Shown here: piece by piece, positions 35,518-44,645 of the stretch
Layout of the letters: the number at the start of each line of letters is the position of its first letter
How positions within the stretch are numbered: position 1 is the first letter of the stretch
Source: Anaeromicrobium sp.
GTDB lineage: Bacteria; Bacillota; Clostridia; Peptostreptococcales; Thermotaleaceae
Direction: 5' to 3'
Length of the DNA stretch: 52,655 nt
NCBI RefSeq assembly: GCF_025210435.1
Contig: NZ_JAOART010000050.1
Coordinates: 1-52,655, forward strand
Notes under the pieces: model-generated
The model's database searches: none
What the model saw: only the letters and a program-made list of their open reading frames with translations
Told to the model about the DNA's origin: nothing
Made by a program: the position numbers and the translations under genes

Positions 35518-36843
35518 TCAATAATTGAATTTTAAGATTTCATCATTAATCTTTATTGATTTAACTTTAGAAATATCTAGTGGCTTTGATGAAATAAATT
35601 TAATCTTCACTTCATCATCACTCTCAAATCTAGTTGATGAATTAAATTCTTCTACCTTATTATCCAACATACTGACTTTAACATTTGCTTTTTCTAGTTC
35701 AATATTTTCATCTCCCACTAAAGTTACTCCTAATGGAGATATGGATACTCTATTTATAGTTCCCTTACCTAATTTAATATTACAATACTCTTTCTTTTCT
35801 TCTACTACAGATTGGATCTTAAATGTGGTTTTCCAATTGCCTTGTGTATAATTATTGTCCGTTACAAAATATCCTTTTAATTTTGCCTTGTTTAAATCTA
35901 TATTTTTCACATTGAAAACATATTCAATATAGTAGCCACTTTTCTTCTTTGAATTTTCATCACCTTTAAAATAATAATTAGTTACATCACCATAAATTTT
36001 TTCTCCCATTTCATTTACAAAGTAAAAGTATCCGTGGTCGTCAATTCCACTTTTAGTCCATCTTGTTTGAATATGAAGAAGGTCATCCACATATCCTATA
36101 TTCGAAATACTCATAAAATCAATTTTAGGAATACTTATATTTATTTTATCTGTCTGCAAAACCCTGACCTTTCCATTTACTAAAAGATCATTATATAATT
36201 TTCCTCCCCCTCCACCAGCTTGAATTAATTGGGTTTCTTTAGCCTTCTCTATCTGGGAAAGATTTATTTTTCCATCTATTCCATCAAAAATTTTCTTCTT
36301 ACTAATAAATGATTCTATGGAAAAACTCACTTTTTTTCCATTAATTTCTTTTCCCCCATTTCCTTGTATTCTCATTATTGCAGTTTTATTATCCTTGTCA
36401 TAATTGCCAATCTGGCTGTTGTACATATTAGCTCCTGTAAATGAAAAATCATATAAATCAAGTGTTTCATCTATCCTATCACCTATTAAGTCCCTCATAG
36501 ATACATATATAATGGCCATTTCATCATCATTTATAGCACCAATTACCTTCATTTCAATTCCTTGGTCTTCGCTACTTATGCATATAGGTTGAAATATTAA
36601 TGCAATGTTTGGATTTATCCTATAAATAAAGTCATTTATAATAGGCATATGGATTGCACCTACTCCCATAGTAAACATGAAACACATACATGTAACTAAT
36701 GTAATTACTGCTTTTTTTCTAATGTTCATTGGATATGTAGAAACTTCCATATTCTTTTTAACCTTTGACATAATATCATACTCTGGGGTTTTAATAGTAC
36801 CTATAGCATCCCTTATGATCTCTTTATCATAATCATATTTCAT
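35518..36843 (-). CDS. DUF4179-type anti-sigma factor
   Basis: A 441-residue membrane protein: short cytoplasmic head (about 1-45) containing the probable sigma-binding region, a helix (about 45-65), and a large extracytoplasmic region. It begins with the DUF4179-like EDQGIEMKVIGAINDDEMAIIYVSMRDL and continues with beta-rich repeats. Its start overlaps the sigma factor stop by four bases (ATGA), so they are translationally coupled. It is expected to hold the ECF sigma factor at the membrane until a surface stress is sensed. Confidence 0.75.
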   Translation of the reverse strand: MKYDYDKEIIRDAIGTIKTPEYDIMSKVKKNMEVSTYPMNIRKKAVITLVTCMCFMFTMGVGAIHMPIINDFIYRINPNIALIFQPICISSEDQGIEMKVIGAINDDEMAIIYVSMRDLIGDRIDETLDLYDFSFTGANMYNSQIGNYDKDNKTAIMRIQGNGGKEINGKKVSFSIESFISKKKIFDGIDGKINLSQIEKAKETQLIQAGGGGGKLYNDLLVNGKVRVLQTDKINISIPKIDFMSISNIGYVDDLLHIQTRWTKSGIDDHGYFYFVNEMGEKIYGDVTNYYFKGDENSKKKSGYYIEYVFNVKNIDLNKAKLKGYFVTDNNYTQGNWKTTFKIQSVVEEKKEYCNIKLGKGTINRVSISPLGVTLVGDENIELEKANVKVSMLDNKVEEFNSSTRFESDDEVKIKFISSKPLDISKVKSIKINDEILKFNY

Positions 36844-37361
36844 TTTCTCTCCTCCAATCTTTTATAATATGGATTTGTTTCCTTTAATACCTTGGCCAGT
36901 TTTTTCTTTGCCCGTTCATATCTCTTTCGTAATGTGGTAGCAGAGCTCTTGTACACAGTTTCAAGCTCTGAATAGCTTTTCTCATCAATAACCCTACTAA
37001 ATACTAATGCCCTCTCCAATGGAGATAAAGTTAATAGAGCCCTTTTTAGATCTTCCCTTATGAAATCATCATTCTTTGTTTTTTCCTGGGGAATAAAAAA
37101 TAATAATTTCTTTTTCCGTATCATATCAATACAGGTTGTATATGCAATTCTATATAACCATGATGATAAATTTGTGCCCCCTTTGAAATTTTTCCTCTTA
37201 TTATAAGCTTTGATAAAAGTCATCTGAACAGCATCTTGTGCTTCTGCATAATCACAAAGTATATTGTGGCAATACCTTAAAAGAGGTTGTCCATATAACT
37301 TCACAATACTTTCTAATATCTCCTGATTATCAAAGCTCCCTTCTAATTGATTTTCCTTCAT
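36840..37361 (-). CDS. ECF-type sigma-70 family sigma factor
   Basis: A 173-residue sigma factor: sigma2 region (DAVQMTFIKAYNKRKNFKGGTNLSSWLYRIAYTTCIDMIRKKK) and a sigma4 HTH (SYSELETVYKSSATTLRKRYERAKKKL). Start ATG 37361 after GAGAGGAAG; the longer frame (24 extra codons) has no ribosome site. It is paired with the anti-sigma gene that follows and has a candidate self-recognised promoter upstream. Confidence 0.85.
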   Translation of the reverse strand: MKENQLEGSFDNQEILESIVKLYGQPLLRYCHNILCDYAEAQDAVQMTFIKAYNKRKNFKGGTNLSSWLYRIAYTTCIDMIRKKKLLFFIPQEKTKNDDFIREDLKRALLTLSPLERALVFSRVIDEKSYSELETVYKSSATTLRKRYERAKKKLAKVLKETNPYYKRLEERK

Positions 37362-37403
37362 CTCATATCTTCCTCTCCAAGATCTCCATGTATCTTCACC
37401 CTT

Positions 37404-37432
37404 ATAACGTATATAAACATTCTTTTGTGACA
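37404..37432 (-). promoter_or_regulatory. Candidate ECF autoregulatory promoter
   Basis: On the minus strand TGTCAC and CGTTAT are 17 bases apart, resembling the ECF pattern (-35 with AC, -10 with CGT). This would give a leader of about 36 bases before the sigma start codon. It is based on a single site. Confidence 0.4.
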
Positions 37433-37493
37433 CATATTTAAATTTTTTATGAGAATTTCCTTCATAATAGACAATTTAAAAAGACAAAAGTCA

Positions 37494-37535
37494 AGGGCAC
37501 ATGGATTTTAATTGTCCACATGCCCTTTTTTATTT
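37494..37535. terminator. Hairpin between the MATE and ECF sigma genes
   Basis: GGGCANNTGGA pairs with TCCANNTGCCC with a two-base internal bulge, and a T-run follows on the plus strand. It probably ends the minus-strand MATE transcript as well. Confidence 0.6.
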
Positions 37536-37613
37536 GATTTTTAATATATTTCCTACAAATTTTTTAATATATTGATCAGTTACAGCCATATTTAAGTTTT
37601 GCCCATCTAAACC

Positions 37614-37636
37614 TGCCCTTATTCCTAAATATTATT
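37614..37636. repeat. 23-base direct repeat, left copy
   Basis: TGCCCTTATTCCTAAATATT followed by ATT occurs here and again at 39324-39346, on either side of the MATE gene. Confidence 0.7.
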
Positions 37637-37669
37637 AATATTAGATAAATCTTATGATTCTATAAATCA

Positions 37670-39049
37670 TTAATTTCCCCCTAGATGTAAATTGAACTTT
37701 TCATTGCTTCCTTTTAAAACCTTGAATTCCCTAGCCACTATAATAGTAGCCCATAGAATAATAATTGAATCGATTAAAAATGAACCAATATACACCCACT
37801 TAATACCAAAAAATCTTGGCATTATGATCATAACAGGCACATAAAACAACAATTGTCTAGCTATACCCATAATAGATGCATGTTTCCCCTTATTAATAGA
37901 AGGGAAGAAAGTCATTGACATAAATATCATTGGTAATAGTGGAAGTAATGCCATATAAATTCTGAAATTCATGATTTCTCCAATGACAAAACTCTTATGA
38001 GGCAACATTAAGCTCAGAATCATTTTAGGAGATAACATCATAACCAACCAAAATGGTAACATAATCAATGCTCCTCCTATAGCAAAAATCTTGAAACTCC
38101 TAATAACCCTATCATGTTTGCATGCTCCAAAATTTATTCCTATTACAGGCTGTAGGGCACGCATCAAACCAAAAATAGGTGTCAGCATAAATGTAAATAC
38201 TCTATATGTTAACCCATAGAAAGCCACATCAGATATGGTTCCAAAATTAGTTAAGGCATTCAATACAACAATTGCTTGAATTAAGCACATAATTGTCATA
38301 ATAAATGAAGGTACTCCCATAGACAAAATAGATTTCATAATCTTTTTATCCCTATTAATTGAAAAAGGTTTTGCATCAAAGGTTGCCTTTTTCCTACTAA
38401 AATAAACTAAAGAAGTAATCGTATATACAATCATACCTATATTAGTACCAATGGCAGCTCCTTTAACTCCTAATTTTAAAATAACAATTAAGATATAATT
38501 GGCAATAATATTAACGATAAGACCTATACCCATCATAACAGCAGCTGATTTCATCTTTCCTTCTGCTCTCACAATCATATTTCCAGCAAGGCCTGCTATC
38601 CAAAAAAAGGAACCATAGACAGTGACTTTGAAATAGTTCACTCCAAAGATAAGTTCTTCACCATAACCACCCATCATTTTCACTAGTTCTGTGGCAAAAA
38701 CAGTACCAATTACTGTAAATATCAAGGTGAATAGTATATTCAAGTAATTAGCATTACCTAATAACTTTTTCTGAGTATCATGATCATTAGCACCTATGGC
38801 AATACTAAGCGCTGAGCCAGCTCCAACACCTACTAAAGATCCTAACCCTAAAGTTATCTGAGTTAAAGGGTATGCCAAAGATACTCCCGCAAGAGCCATC
38901 TCCCCCACAAACCGTCCTACAAAAATCACATCTGCTACCGTATTTAATCCATACAAAATCATTGCAATTACCGCAGGCCAAGATAATTGAAACATGACTT
39001 TCCATAGATTTTCATTCAAAATCATCTCTTTTTGCTTACTATTTTTCAC
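37670..39049 (-). CDS. MATE family efflux transporter, probably iron-regulated
   Basis: A 459-residue 12-helix antiporter (FQLSWPAVIAMILYGLNTVADVIFVGRFVG near the N-terminus; mid-protein GINFGACKHDRVIRSFK). It is only distantly similar to the MATE at 21861-23243, so they are separate pumps. GTG 39049 is chosen after GAGGAGATG. The promoter ahead of it is overlapped by a Fur-like box, so iron limitation should raise expression. Export of a siderophore, flavin or similar iron-related compound is an inference from that box only. Confidence 0.87.
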   Translation of the reverse strand: MKNSKQKEMILNENLWKVMFQLSWPAVIAMILYGLNTVADVIFVGRFVGEMALAGVSLAYPLTQITLGLGSLVGVGAGSALSIAIGANDHDTQKKLLGNANYLNILFTLIFTVIGTVFATELVKMMGGYGEELIFGVNYFKVTVYGSFFWIAGLAGNMIVRAEGKMKSAAVMMGIGLIVNIIANYILIVILKLGVKGAAIGTNIGMIVYTITSLVYFSRKKATFDAKPFSINRDKKIMKSILSMGVPSFIMTIMCLIQAIVVLNALTNFGTISDVAFYGLTYRVFTFMLTPIFGLMRALQPVIGINFGACKHDRVIRSFKIFAIGGALIMLPFWLVMMLSPKMILSLMLPHKSFVIGEIMNFRIYMALLPLLPMIFMSMTFFPSINKGKHASIMGIARQLLFYVPVMIIMPRFFGIKWVYIGSFLIDSIIILWATIIVAREFKVLKGSNEKFNLHLGGN

Positions 39050-39154
39050 TTCACATCTCCTCGTCTCTCTTCATTATATTTCGAATCGTCGACGTCACCG
39101 TCGGTTATTGTGGATAAAAAAACTTTTACTTAATCAAACTAATCTCCCCAATAG

Positions 39155-39204
39155 TGATAATGATTCTCATTGTTATGATAATTCTTTTTCCTTTATTTGT
39201 CAAT
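39155..39204 (-). promoter_or_regulatory. Sigma-A promoter with overlapping Fur-like box
   Basis: On the minus strand the -35 is TTGACA (39199-39204) and the -10 is TATCAT (39175-39180), with an exact 17-base spacer. The Fur-like box (GATAATGATTCTCATTGTT at 39156-39174) covers the start region: its core is AATGA-TTC-TCATT. Binding there would block transcription of the MATE gene when iron is plentiful. Confidence 0.7.
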
Positions 39205-39323
39205 AGTTCCATTTTTATTTTAATCAAATAGTAGACCTTCTCTCTTTTAGAATAAACAAAGGTCAATAAGGATTAGGTTCTGTCCTTATAATATATGAAA
39301 AGCACCTATCTTTTATCGATAGA

Positions 39324-39346
39324 TGCCCTTATTCCTAAATATTATT
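39324..39346. repeat. 23-base direct repeat, right copy
   Basis: Same 23 bases as at 37614-37636, about 1.7 kb away, flanking the MATE gene and its promoter. Confidence 0.7.
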
Positions 39347-39600
39347 CATTTTCAAGGCACGGTGAGTGAGCATATTAAAGATATGTAATCAACTCCATAA
39401 CCAAGAAAATAATTCAACTAACCAGTGAAATGGCTAATTTATTTTTTGAATATGCCTTAGTAAATTTGTTCCATTTTTTCTTGAAATATTGTTCAAAAAG
39501 CATTTTACTACAAATCTTTCAATTACTTTTGGAATAAATTGTGTATTTTTCAGGAATTTATGGTAAAATAGATAGTATCTTTTCTAAAGGAGTGAGCTTA

Positions 39601-39999
39601 GTGGACAGTAAAAATATGTTTATTATTGGTGCAATAATAATTTTAGGAATTGGTTTACTTATCGCATTTTATCATTATAGAAGGCGAAACTTAGAGAATT
39701 TATTCGCTCAAGTTTATGAATCAGCCAAGCAAGTTCCTAAAAAAAAGAAAAATAGTTTCCTGTTATTGATGTTTAAGGAATCCCTATCTGCATCAAAAAA
39801 GAAATCTGATACAGGTTCTATTTCTAATAAACTTAACAATCCTAAATATTTAGAAATTCAATTAGTCCAAATGTCACAAATTCTTAAAAATCCTTCAAAG
39901 GTAAAGGATAAGACAATTAAAAGAGCCTTGATTTTGCTTGAGGATTATAAAAAGTGGGAAAAAAACAAGAACTCTAACCATACAGACACTAAAAAATAA
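39601..39999 (+). CDS. Hypothetical single-span membrane protein
   Basis: A 132-residue protein with an N-terminal helix (6-23), then a very basic cytoplasmic region (RRRNLENLF, PKKKKNS, KKKSDT) and a helical C-terminus that is largely charged. No recognised domain. The start is GTG 39601, after AAAGGAG; a GTG 60 bases upstream has no ribosome site. Convergent with the GGDEF gene across a perfect hairpin. Confidence 0.65.
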   Translation: MDSKNMFIIGAIIILGIGLLIAFYHYRRRNLENLFAQVYESAKQVPKKKKNSFLLLMFKESLSASKKKSDTGSISNKLNNPKYLEIQLVQMSQILKNPSKVKDKTIKRALILLEDYKKWEKNKNSNHTDTKK

Positions 40000-40047
40000 A
40001 ATAACCCTTATTTGACTAATCTAATTGAGTCAAATAAGGGTTATTTG
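39999..40047. terminator. Bidirectional terminator between convergent genes
   Basis: AAATAACCCTTATTTGACT pairs perfectly with its complement (19 bp) around about 10 bases, with A and T runs outside. Confidence 0.85.
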
Positions 40048-40062
40048 TTACTATGGAATCTT

Positions 40063-41412
40063 TCAATTAACTTTTTTTTCTTTTGTTAATCTTTTTTCCT
40101 CATACATCCTTGTATCTGCAACATTCATAATTTTATCTAAAGTATCTCCATCTATGGGATAAGTGGCAAGACCTATACTAGGAATAACCTCCATATTCAT
40201 ATCTTTATATTCAAATGTAAAAGCTGATTCTTCTCTTATTATTCCATGAACATCTTCTAAATCTTTAAGTTCATTAATTTCTGAAACCAAAATTAAAAAC
40301 TCATCCCCACCTAGTCTAAATACTCTTTTTTCATTTATTCCAATGGATTTCAATCTCTTTGCAAATTCAATTAAAACCAAGTCTCCTACCTTGTGTCCAT
40401 AATTATCATTGATCCTTTTGAAATCATTAATATCCATTAAAAATATACCCATGAATCTATTATTTGCCTCTGCTTTTTTTAAGACAGTTTCATAATAGTA
40501 CTCTAAGACATATCTGTTGTTTAGTCCTGTTAATTGATCATTTGTAGCTTGATAATTTAGCTGATACCTTGTATATAAGATCATATGTACGAAAAATCCA
40601 ATTATAGTGCTAACTAGTATGGCTAACCATTTCAAAATGAGAATTTTCCTTTCATAGCCTTTCCATCCCCCTAAAGGTTCTATAACAACTTTCCATCTAC
40701 TATTAAGTTTTTCTACGTTTAGGACTATACCCTCCCTATTTATTATTTCATCATCACCATAAAATGGTTTTAATGGAAAGTTCCCTTCATTATATATGGC
40801 TATATTAAGGTGGGCTTCTTTTGCCATTTCACCTATATATTTAAGATATTTGTCTGCATCTAAAATAACACTAATCTGGCCCCAATATTCCTCATCAATT
40901 ACTATGGGTAAGCGAGCAATGAATCCAACTCCTCCTTGTATTAAATTAGTAGGTCCTGTAAATATGCCCTTTAATGTTTTTTTTACCCTTATTACTTCAT
41001 CCTTTTGTTTAGGTATAGTTGTTAAATCTTGACCTATGGCTTTTTCATTACCTTCTCTGGGATAATTCCATATAATTGTAGTTTCCTTCAAAATGCCTAT
41101 ATTTCTTATGAAAGTTGTTTTTTTTGACAATAGCTGCTTCAAATATCTATTTGTATCCTCTTCTGATATATTAGGATTTGTTTGTATATATGCTAAATAG
41201 CCTTCTAGTAAATTTATGCTATCACTTATCGTAGCCTCTGCTTCAGATTGGAATCTAAGAAATCTTCCCATTACTTCTAGTTTTTCCCTATGTTTGTCCT
41301 TACTTTCTATATTATCAATACCGAAAAAAAACAATACAGTAAGTATTATACTTGTTAAAATACCTATACTTATAGAATATATAAACTGTTGTTTCTTTGT
41401 TTTAGCACCCAA
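40063..41412 (-). CDS. Membrane-bound diguanylate cyclase with CHASE-like sensor
   Basis: A 449-residue protein. A first helix (13-30) and a second near 260-280 enclose an extracytoplasmic domain with the CHASE-like layout (RNIGILKETTIIWNYPREGNEKAIGQDL, GFIARLPIVIDEEYWGQISVILD). The cytoplasmic GGDEF domain has DQLTGLNNR, MDINDFKRINDNYGH and RLGGDEFLIL, so the cyclase active site is intact. It should make c-di-GMP in response to an external ligand. TTG 41412 after GGGGGAA is the likely start. Confidence 0.83.
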   Translation of the reverse strand: MGAKTKKQQFIYSISIGILTSIILTVLFFFGIDNIESKDKHREKLEVMGRFLRFQSEAEATISDSINLLEGYLAYIQTNPNISEEDTNRYLKQLLSKKTTFIRNIGILKETTIIWNYPREGNEKAIGQDLTTIPKQKDEVIRVKKTLKGIFTGPTNLIQGGVGFIARLPIVIDEEYWGQISVILDADKYLKYIGEMAKEAHLNIAIYNEGNFPLKPFYGDDEIINREGIVLNVEKLNSRWKVVIEPLGGWKGYERKILILKWLAILVSTIIGFFVHMILYTRYQLNYQATNDQLTGLNNRYVLEYYYETVLKKAEANNRFMGIFLMDINDFKRINDNYGHKVGDLVLIEFAKRLKSIGINEKRVFRLGGDEFLILVSEINELKDLEDVHGIIREESAFTFEYKDMNMEVIPSIGLATYPIDGDTLDKIMNVADTRMYEEKRLTKEKKVN

Positions 41413-41529
41413 TGCTATTCCCCCATATTTTTCAACCTAATTAATATGTTAATTGAAAGTCATTTTATTTTCCTATAAATTTAAATTAATTTTTTATATC
41501 CAATCATAAGGACTCATTAACTTAATATT

Positions 41530-41700
41530 ACTATACCCATGGGAAATTTGCACGGATTTTTTCAACTAAGGCATATAACTGGTTTATTACAAGTTAGCAG
41601 CAACTATACTTTACGATGGGTAAATAGATAGTTATGTGATCTCAATCCCATGGGGTATTAGTGAATCAAGGCACCTTTTCTATAGGTGGCACATATGATA
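41530..41700 (+). promoter_or_regulatory. Structured leader of the cupin gene
   Basis: ATACCCATGGG near 41532 is complementary (one bulged base) to CCCATGGGGTAT near 41646. Between them TAACT-N-GT-N5-AC-N-AGTTA and AACTAT-N2-TTTAC-N5-GTAAA-N3-ATAGTT form hairpins, and CACCT-N7-AGGTG forms another after them. The cupin gene begins about 15 bases beyond. No known riboswitch consensus was recognised. Confidence 0.4.
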
Positions 41701-41713
41701 ATTTTATAAGACT

Positions 41714-42271
41714 ATGAAAGGAATGAACAGTATGTATAATATGTATAGGCCCTATCCTTATCCATACCCTTATTGTATTTACACACCCATGTGTAATATG
41801 TATAAAACCTATCCATGTCCCTACTACATTAACACACCAGTGTATATTCCTAAATTAAAAGATTATGGTCCAGAGCCATTTACAATTGATATTGAGGAGG
41901 CTACTAAACAAAATGATACTTTCCGTACTGCTTTATGGACAGGAGACAATTTACAAGTTACATTGATGAGCATACCTGTTGGAGAGGACATAGGTTTAGA
42001 AGTTCATCCCAAAGGGGACCAATTTATACGCATTGAAGAAGGTGAAGGACTTGTTTTAATGGGGGATAGTAAAAACAAATTGGATTTTCAGGAAAAAGTC
42101 TATGATGACTATGGGATAATGATACCCGCTGGTAAGTGGCATAATTTAATCAATACAGGTGATACACCACTTAAATTATATGCTATCTATGGACCACCTG
42201 AACATCCACGTGGTACAGTTCATGAAACTAAAGCAGATGCTGAAGCTGATGAAAAGAACCACACTCATTAA
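41714..42271 (+). CDS. Cupin-domain protein with Tyr/Pro-rich head
   Basis: A 185-residue protein. The first 45 residues are rich in Tyr, Pro and Cys (MYRPYPYPYPYCIYTPMC), resembling spore-coat-type segments. A single cupin barrel follows: TLMSIPVGEDIGLEVHPKGDQFIRIEEGEG (motif 1) and IMIPAGKWHNLINTG (motif 2), with His/Glu metal ligands. The C-terminus GPPEHPRGTVHETKADAEADE is shared with clostridial cupins. It starts at ATG 41714 in a purine-rich context (a second ATG is 12 bases on) and ends at a terminator. Possibly a spore protein or a metal-dependent isomerase. Confidence 0.8.
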   Translation: MKGMNSMYNMYRPYPYPYPYCIYTPMCNMYKTYPCPYYINTPVYIPKLKDYGPEPFTIDIEEATKQNDTFRTALWTGDNLQVTLMSIPVGEDIGLEVHPKGDQFIRIEEGEGLVLMGDSKNKLDFQEKVYDDYGIMIPAGKWHNLINTGDTPLKLYAIYGPPEHPRGTVHETKADAEADEKNHTH

Positions 42272-42309
42272 TATGAAAAGAATAGTATTTAAATAAAGAC
42301 TAAAAGCCC

Positions 42310-42342
42310 TAAATTCTAAGAAATCAGGGCTTTTCTTATACA
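42310..42342 (+). terminator. Terminator of the cupin gene
   Basis: AAAAGCCCT pairs with AGGGCTTTT around about 14 bases. Confidence 0.75.
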
Positions 42343-42449
42343 GCAACTTTTCTAAACAGGTAAATATCTTTCTTTTCCTAGCATGGTAAGTATGCATTAA
42401 ATAGGTTATGCTAAATTAGCCAATAGCTACTTTGACAATTGAATCTCAC

Positions 42450-43490
42450 CTAGTCATAAGTCCCTAATTGATCCTCTTGTAGATACACATGGATCAACAT
42501 TGCAATTTTAAAATTCATGGCATCTTCAAATTTCCTCAAGTCATAACCCGTTAACTTATAGATTTTATTTAATCTATAAATCAATGTATTTCTATGTATG
42601 AAAATTTTTTTTGCCGTTTCACTAACATTTAAATCGTTTTTGAAAAACTGTAAAATAGTCATTTCCAATTCTTTATCTTTTAAAACCTCTCCGATTTCAT
42701 AATGCATATCTTTCTTAAATTCTTTTAATTTTTCCATATTCATATTCTCTATAAGAACAGGAATTCCTAGATCCTTATAATAGGATATATCCTTATTATT
42801 CAAAAAAATACTTCCCAATTTCATAGCTACCATGGCTTTTTCATAGGAAGTAGGCAAATCCTGTATATGGTAAACAATTGTACCTACCCCTATTTGTGCT
42901 TCATAAAACAGTTCTGAATACATGGATTCATAAATATTGGGCACATATTCTTCCCATCCATCCTTGTCATGTTTAATAAATACAAATAAATCCCTATTGA
43001 TTTTTATAAAATAATCTTTGGGATAAATATGTGTGATTAGGCTTTTTACTTCATGTCCCATATCTTTCTTTATTTTAATCACACTAACCTGCATGGGATC
43101 CTGTGAATCTCTATTTATGATTTTATGATCATCTCTTAGGTCACTTTTCACAGCTCGTCTAAGAAGAATATCTTTTATAACTTCTTCTTCATATGGATTA
43201 TGACTATCTTCCGTCATAAAGAGTCCCAAGATTTTTGCAAGTTTCTCTGCTTGATCATCTGTTTCCCTTATGGATATTATATATCTATCCATATAAAAGA
43301 AATAAAGATAATTTCCCTTTTTTAGAATACCCTTTTCAATATGTAATCCCTTAAATTGTGAATCATAGGTATCCATTTTTTTATCACATGTACTTTCTAT
43401 TACATATCCAGATAAATCTATTAAATTTATTTCTGCATCTATAATCCCTTTTATTTTGCTAAATAATAGCTCTATTTTACATCTATCCAT
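42450..43490 (-). CDS. CdaR/PucR-family transcriptional regulator
   Basis: A 346-residue regulator. The C-terminal PucR-type HTH (LNVSETAKKIFIHRNTLIYRLNKIYKLTG at about 290-320) is clear. The middle region resembles the GGDEF-like CdaR domain and the N-terminus a sugar-diacid-type sensor. It follows the MsmX-type ATPase gene by 49 bases on the same strand, as in many clostridia where this regulator pairs with that ATPase. The effector, probably a sugar or sugar acid, is not known. Confidence 0.78.
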   Translation of the reverse strand: MDRCKIELLFSKIKGIIDAEINLIDLSGYVIESTCDKKMDTYDSQFKGLHIEKGILKKGNYLYFFYMDRYIISIRETDDQAEKLAKILGLFMTEDSHNPYEEEVIKDILLRRAVKSDLRDDHKIINRDSQDPMQVSVIKIKKDMGHEVKSLITHIYPKDYFIKINRDLFVFIKHDKDGWEEYVPNIYESMYSELFYEAQIGVGTIVYHIQDLPTSYEKAMVAMKLGSIFLNNKDISYYKDLGIPVLIENMNMEKLKEFKKDMHYEIGEVLKDKELEMTILQFFKNDLNVSETAKKIFIHRNTLIYRLNKIYKLTGYDLRKFEDAMNFKIAMLIHVYLQEDQLGTYD

Positions 43491-43538
43491 GTTCTATTCC
43501 CCTATTAATCCTATCCTTCATAGGCTTATCTTTTCATA

Positions 43539-44645
43539 TTAGAATATTGTTTTTTCACTCTCTTTATCAAATATATGGATTTTTTCTAAATTAAAAGCAA
43601 CATGAATTTTTTGTCCGATCTTTACATTTGTGCTTGGATCTACTTTTGCAATCATGTTATGACCTTTCATATCTAAATACAGATATGTCTCTGAGCCCAA
43701 CATTTCCGTTACATCAACTTTTACTTCTATAGAATTGTCCCCTCCTTCTAATTTATCATCTTTAACGAATATTTCTTCCGGTCTAATACCTAAAACAACC
43801 TCTTTTCCTACATATCCTTTTTCCTCTAATAATTTAGACTTATCTTTTAAAATCTGTACTTTGTTATTTTGGAATTCAGCATAAAGATTATTACCATCCT
43901 TAATTAATTTGCAGTTAATGAAGTTCATTTGAGGGGAACCAATAAATGATGCCACAAACATATTTGATGGTGAAGAATAAATAGTCTGAGGGTCTGCCAC
44001 TTGTTGCACTATACCATCTTTCATAACTACAATTCTTGTTCCCATAGTCATGGCCTCCGTTTGATCATGGGTTACATAAACGAATGTGGTTTGAAGTTTT
44101 TGATGAAGTTTACTAATCTCGGCTCTCATTTGTACTCTTAGCTTTGCATCTAGATTTGAAAGGGGTTCATCCATTAAAAACACCTTTGGTTCTCTAACAA
44201 TGGCACGACCTAATGCAACTCTTTGTCTTTGTCCTCCTGAAAGTTGCTTTGGTTTTCTTTTTAACAAATCCTCAATACCAAGTATTTTAGCTGCTCCAAC
44301 TACCCTTTCTTCAATCTCTTTCTTTGGTTTTTTCCTAAGTTTTAAGCCAAAAGCCATATTGTCATAAATTGTCATATGTGGATATAGTGCATAGTTTTGA
44401 AATACCATGGCAATATCCCTATCCTTAGGTGCCATGTCATTTACAAGTTTTTCCTCTATATACAATTCACCAGATGAAATTTCTTCAAGTCCTGCTATCA
44501 TTCTAAGAGTCGTTGACTTTCCACACCCTGAAGGCCCTACTAATACAATGAATTCCTTATCTTCTATATCTAAATTAAAATCTTTCACTGCATGAAACCC
44601 ATTTGGATACTTTTTTTCAATATTTTTCAGTGTTAATCCTGCCAT
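43539..44645 (-). CDS. msmX: Sugar ABC transporter ATPase, UgpC/MsmX type
   Basis: A 368-residue ATPase of the CUT1 group: Walker A GPSGCGKST at 37-45, signature LSGGQRQR near 135, Walker B VFLMDEPLSNLD, H-loop THD, and a C-terminal TOBE/MOP regulatory domain of about 130 residues. Such ATPases serve several sugar transporters whose own operons lack one. No permease gene is present here, so it is probably a shared MsmX-like energiser. It is the first gene of a pair with the CdaR regulator. Confidence 0.85.
   Translation of the reverse strand: MAGLTLKNIEKKYPNGFHAVKDFNLDIEDKEFIVLVGPSGCGKSTTLRMIAGLEEISSGELYIEEKLVNDMAPKDRDIAMVFQNYALYPHMTIYDNMAFGLKLRKKPKKEIEERVVGAAKILGIEDLLKRKPKQLSGGQRQRVALGRAIVREPKVFLMDEPLSNLDAKLRVQMRAEISKLHQKLQTTFVYVTHDQTEAMTMGTRIVVMKDGIVQQVADPQTIYSSPSNMFVASFIGSPQMNFINCKLIKDGNNLYAEFQNNKVQILKDKSKLLEEKGYVGKEVVLGIRPEEIFVKDDKLEGGDNSIEVKVDVTEMLGSETYLYLDMKGHNMIAKVDPSTNVKIGQKIHVAFNLEKIHIFDKESEKTIF

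Noticed and set aside
41500-41700. c-di-GMP riboswitch upstream of the cupin gene
   Set aside because: GCAC and hairpins are present near a GGDEF gene, but the conserved GEMM core (GGCAAACC and the GNRA-loop helix) is missing.
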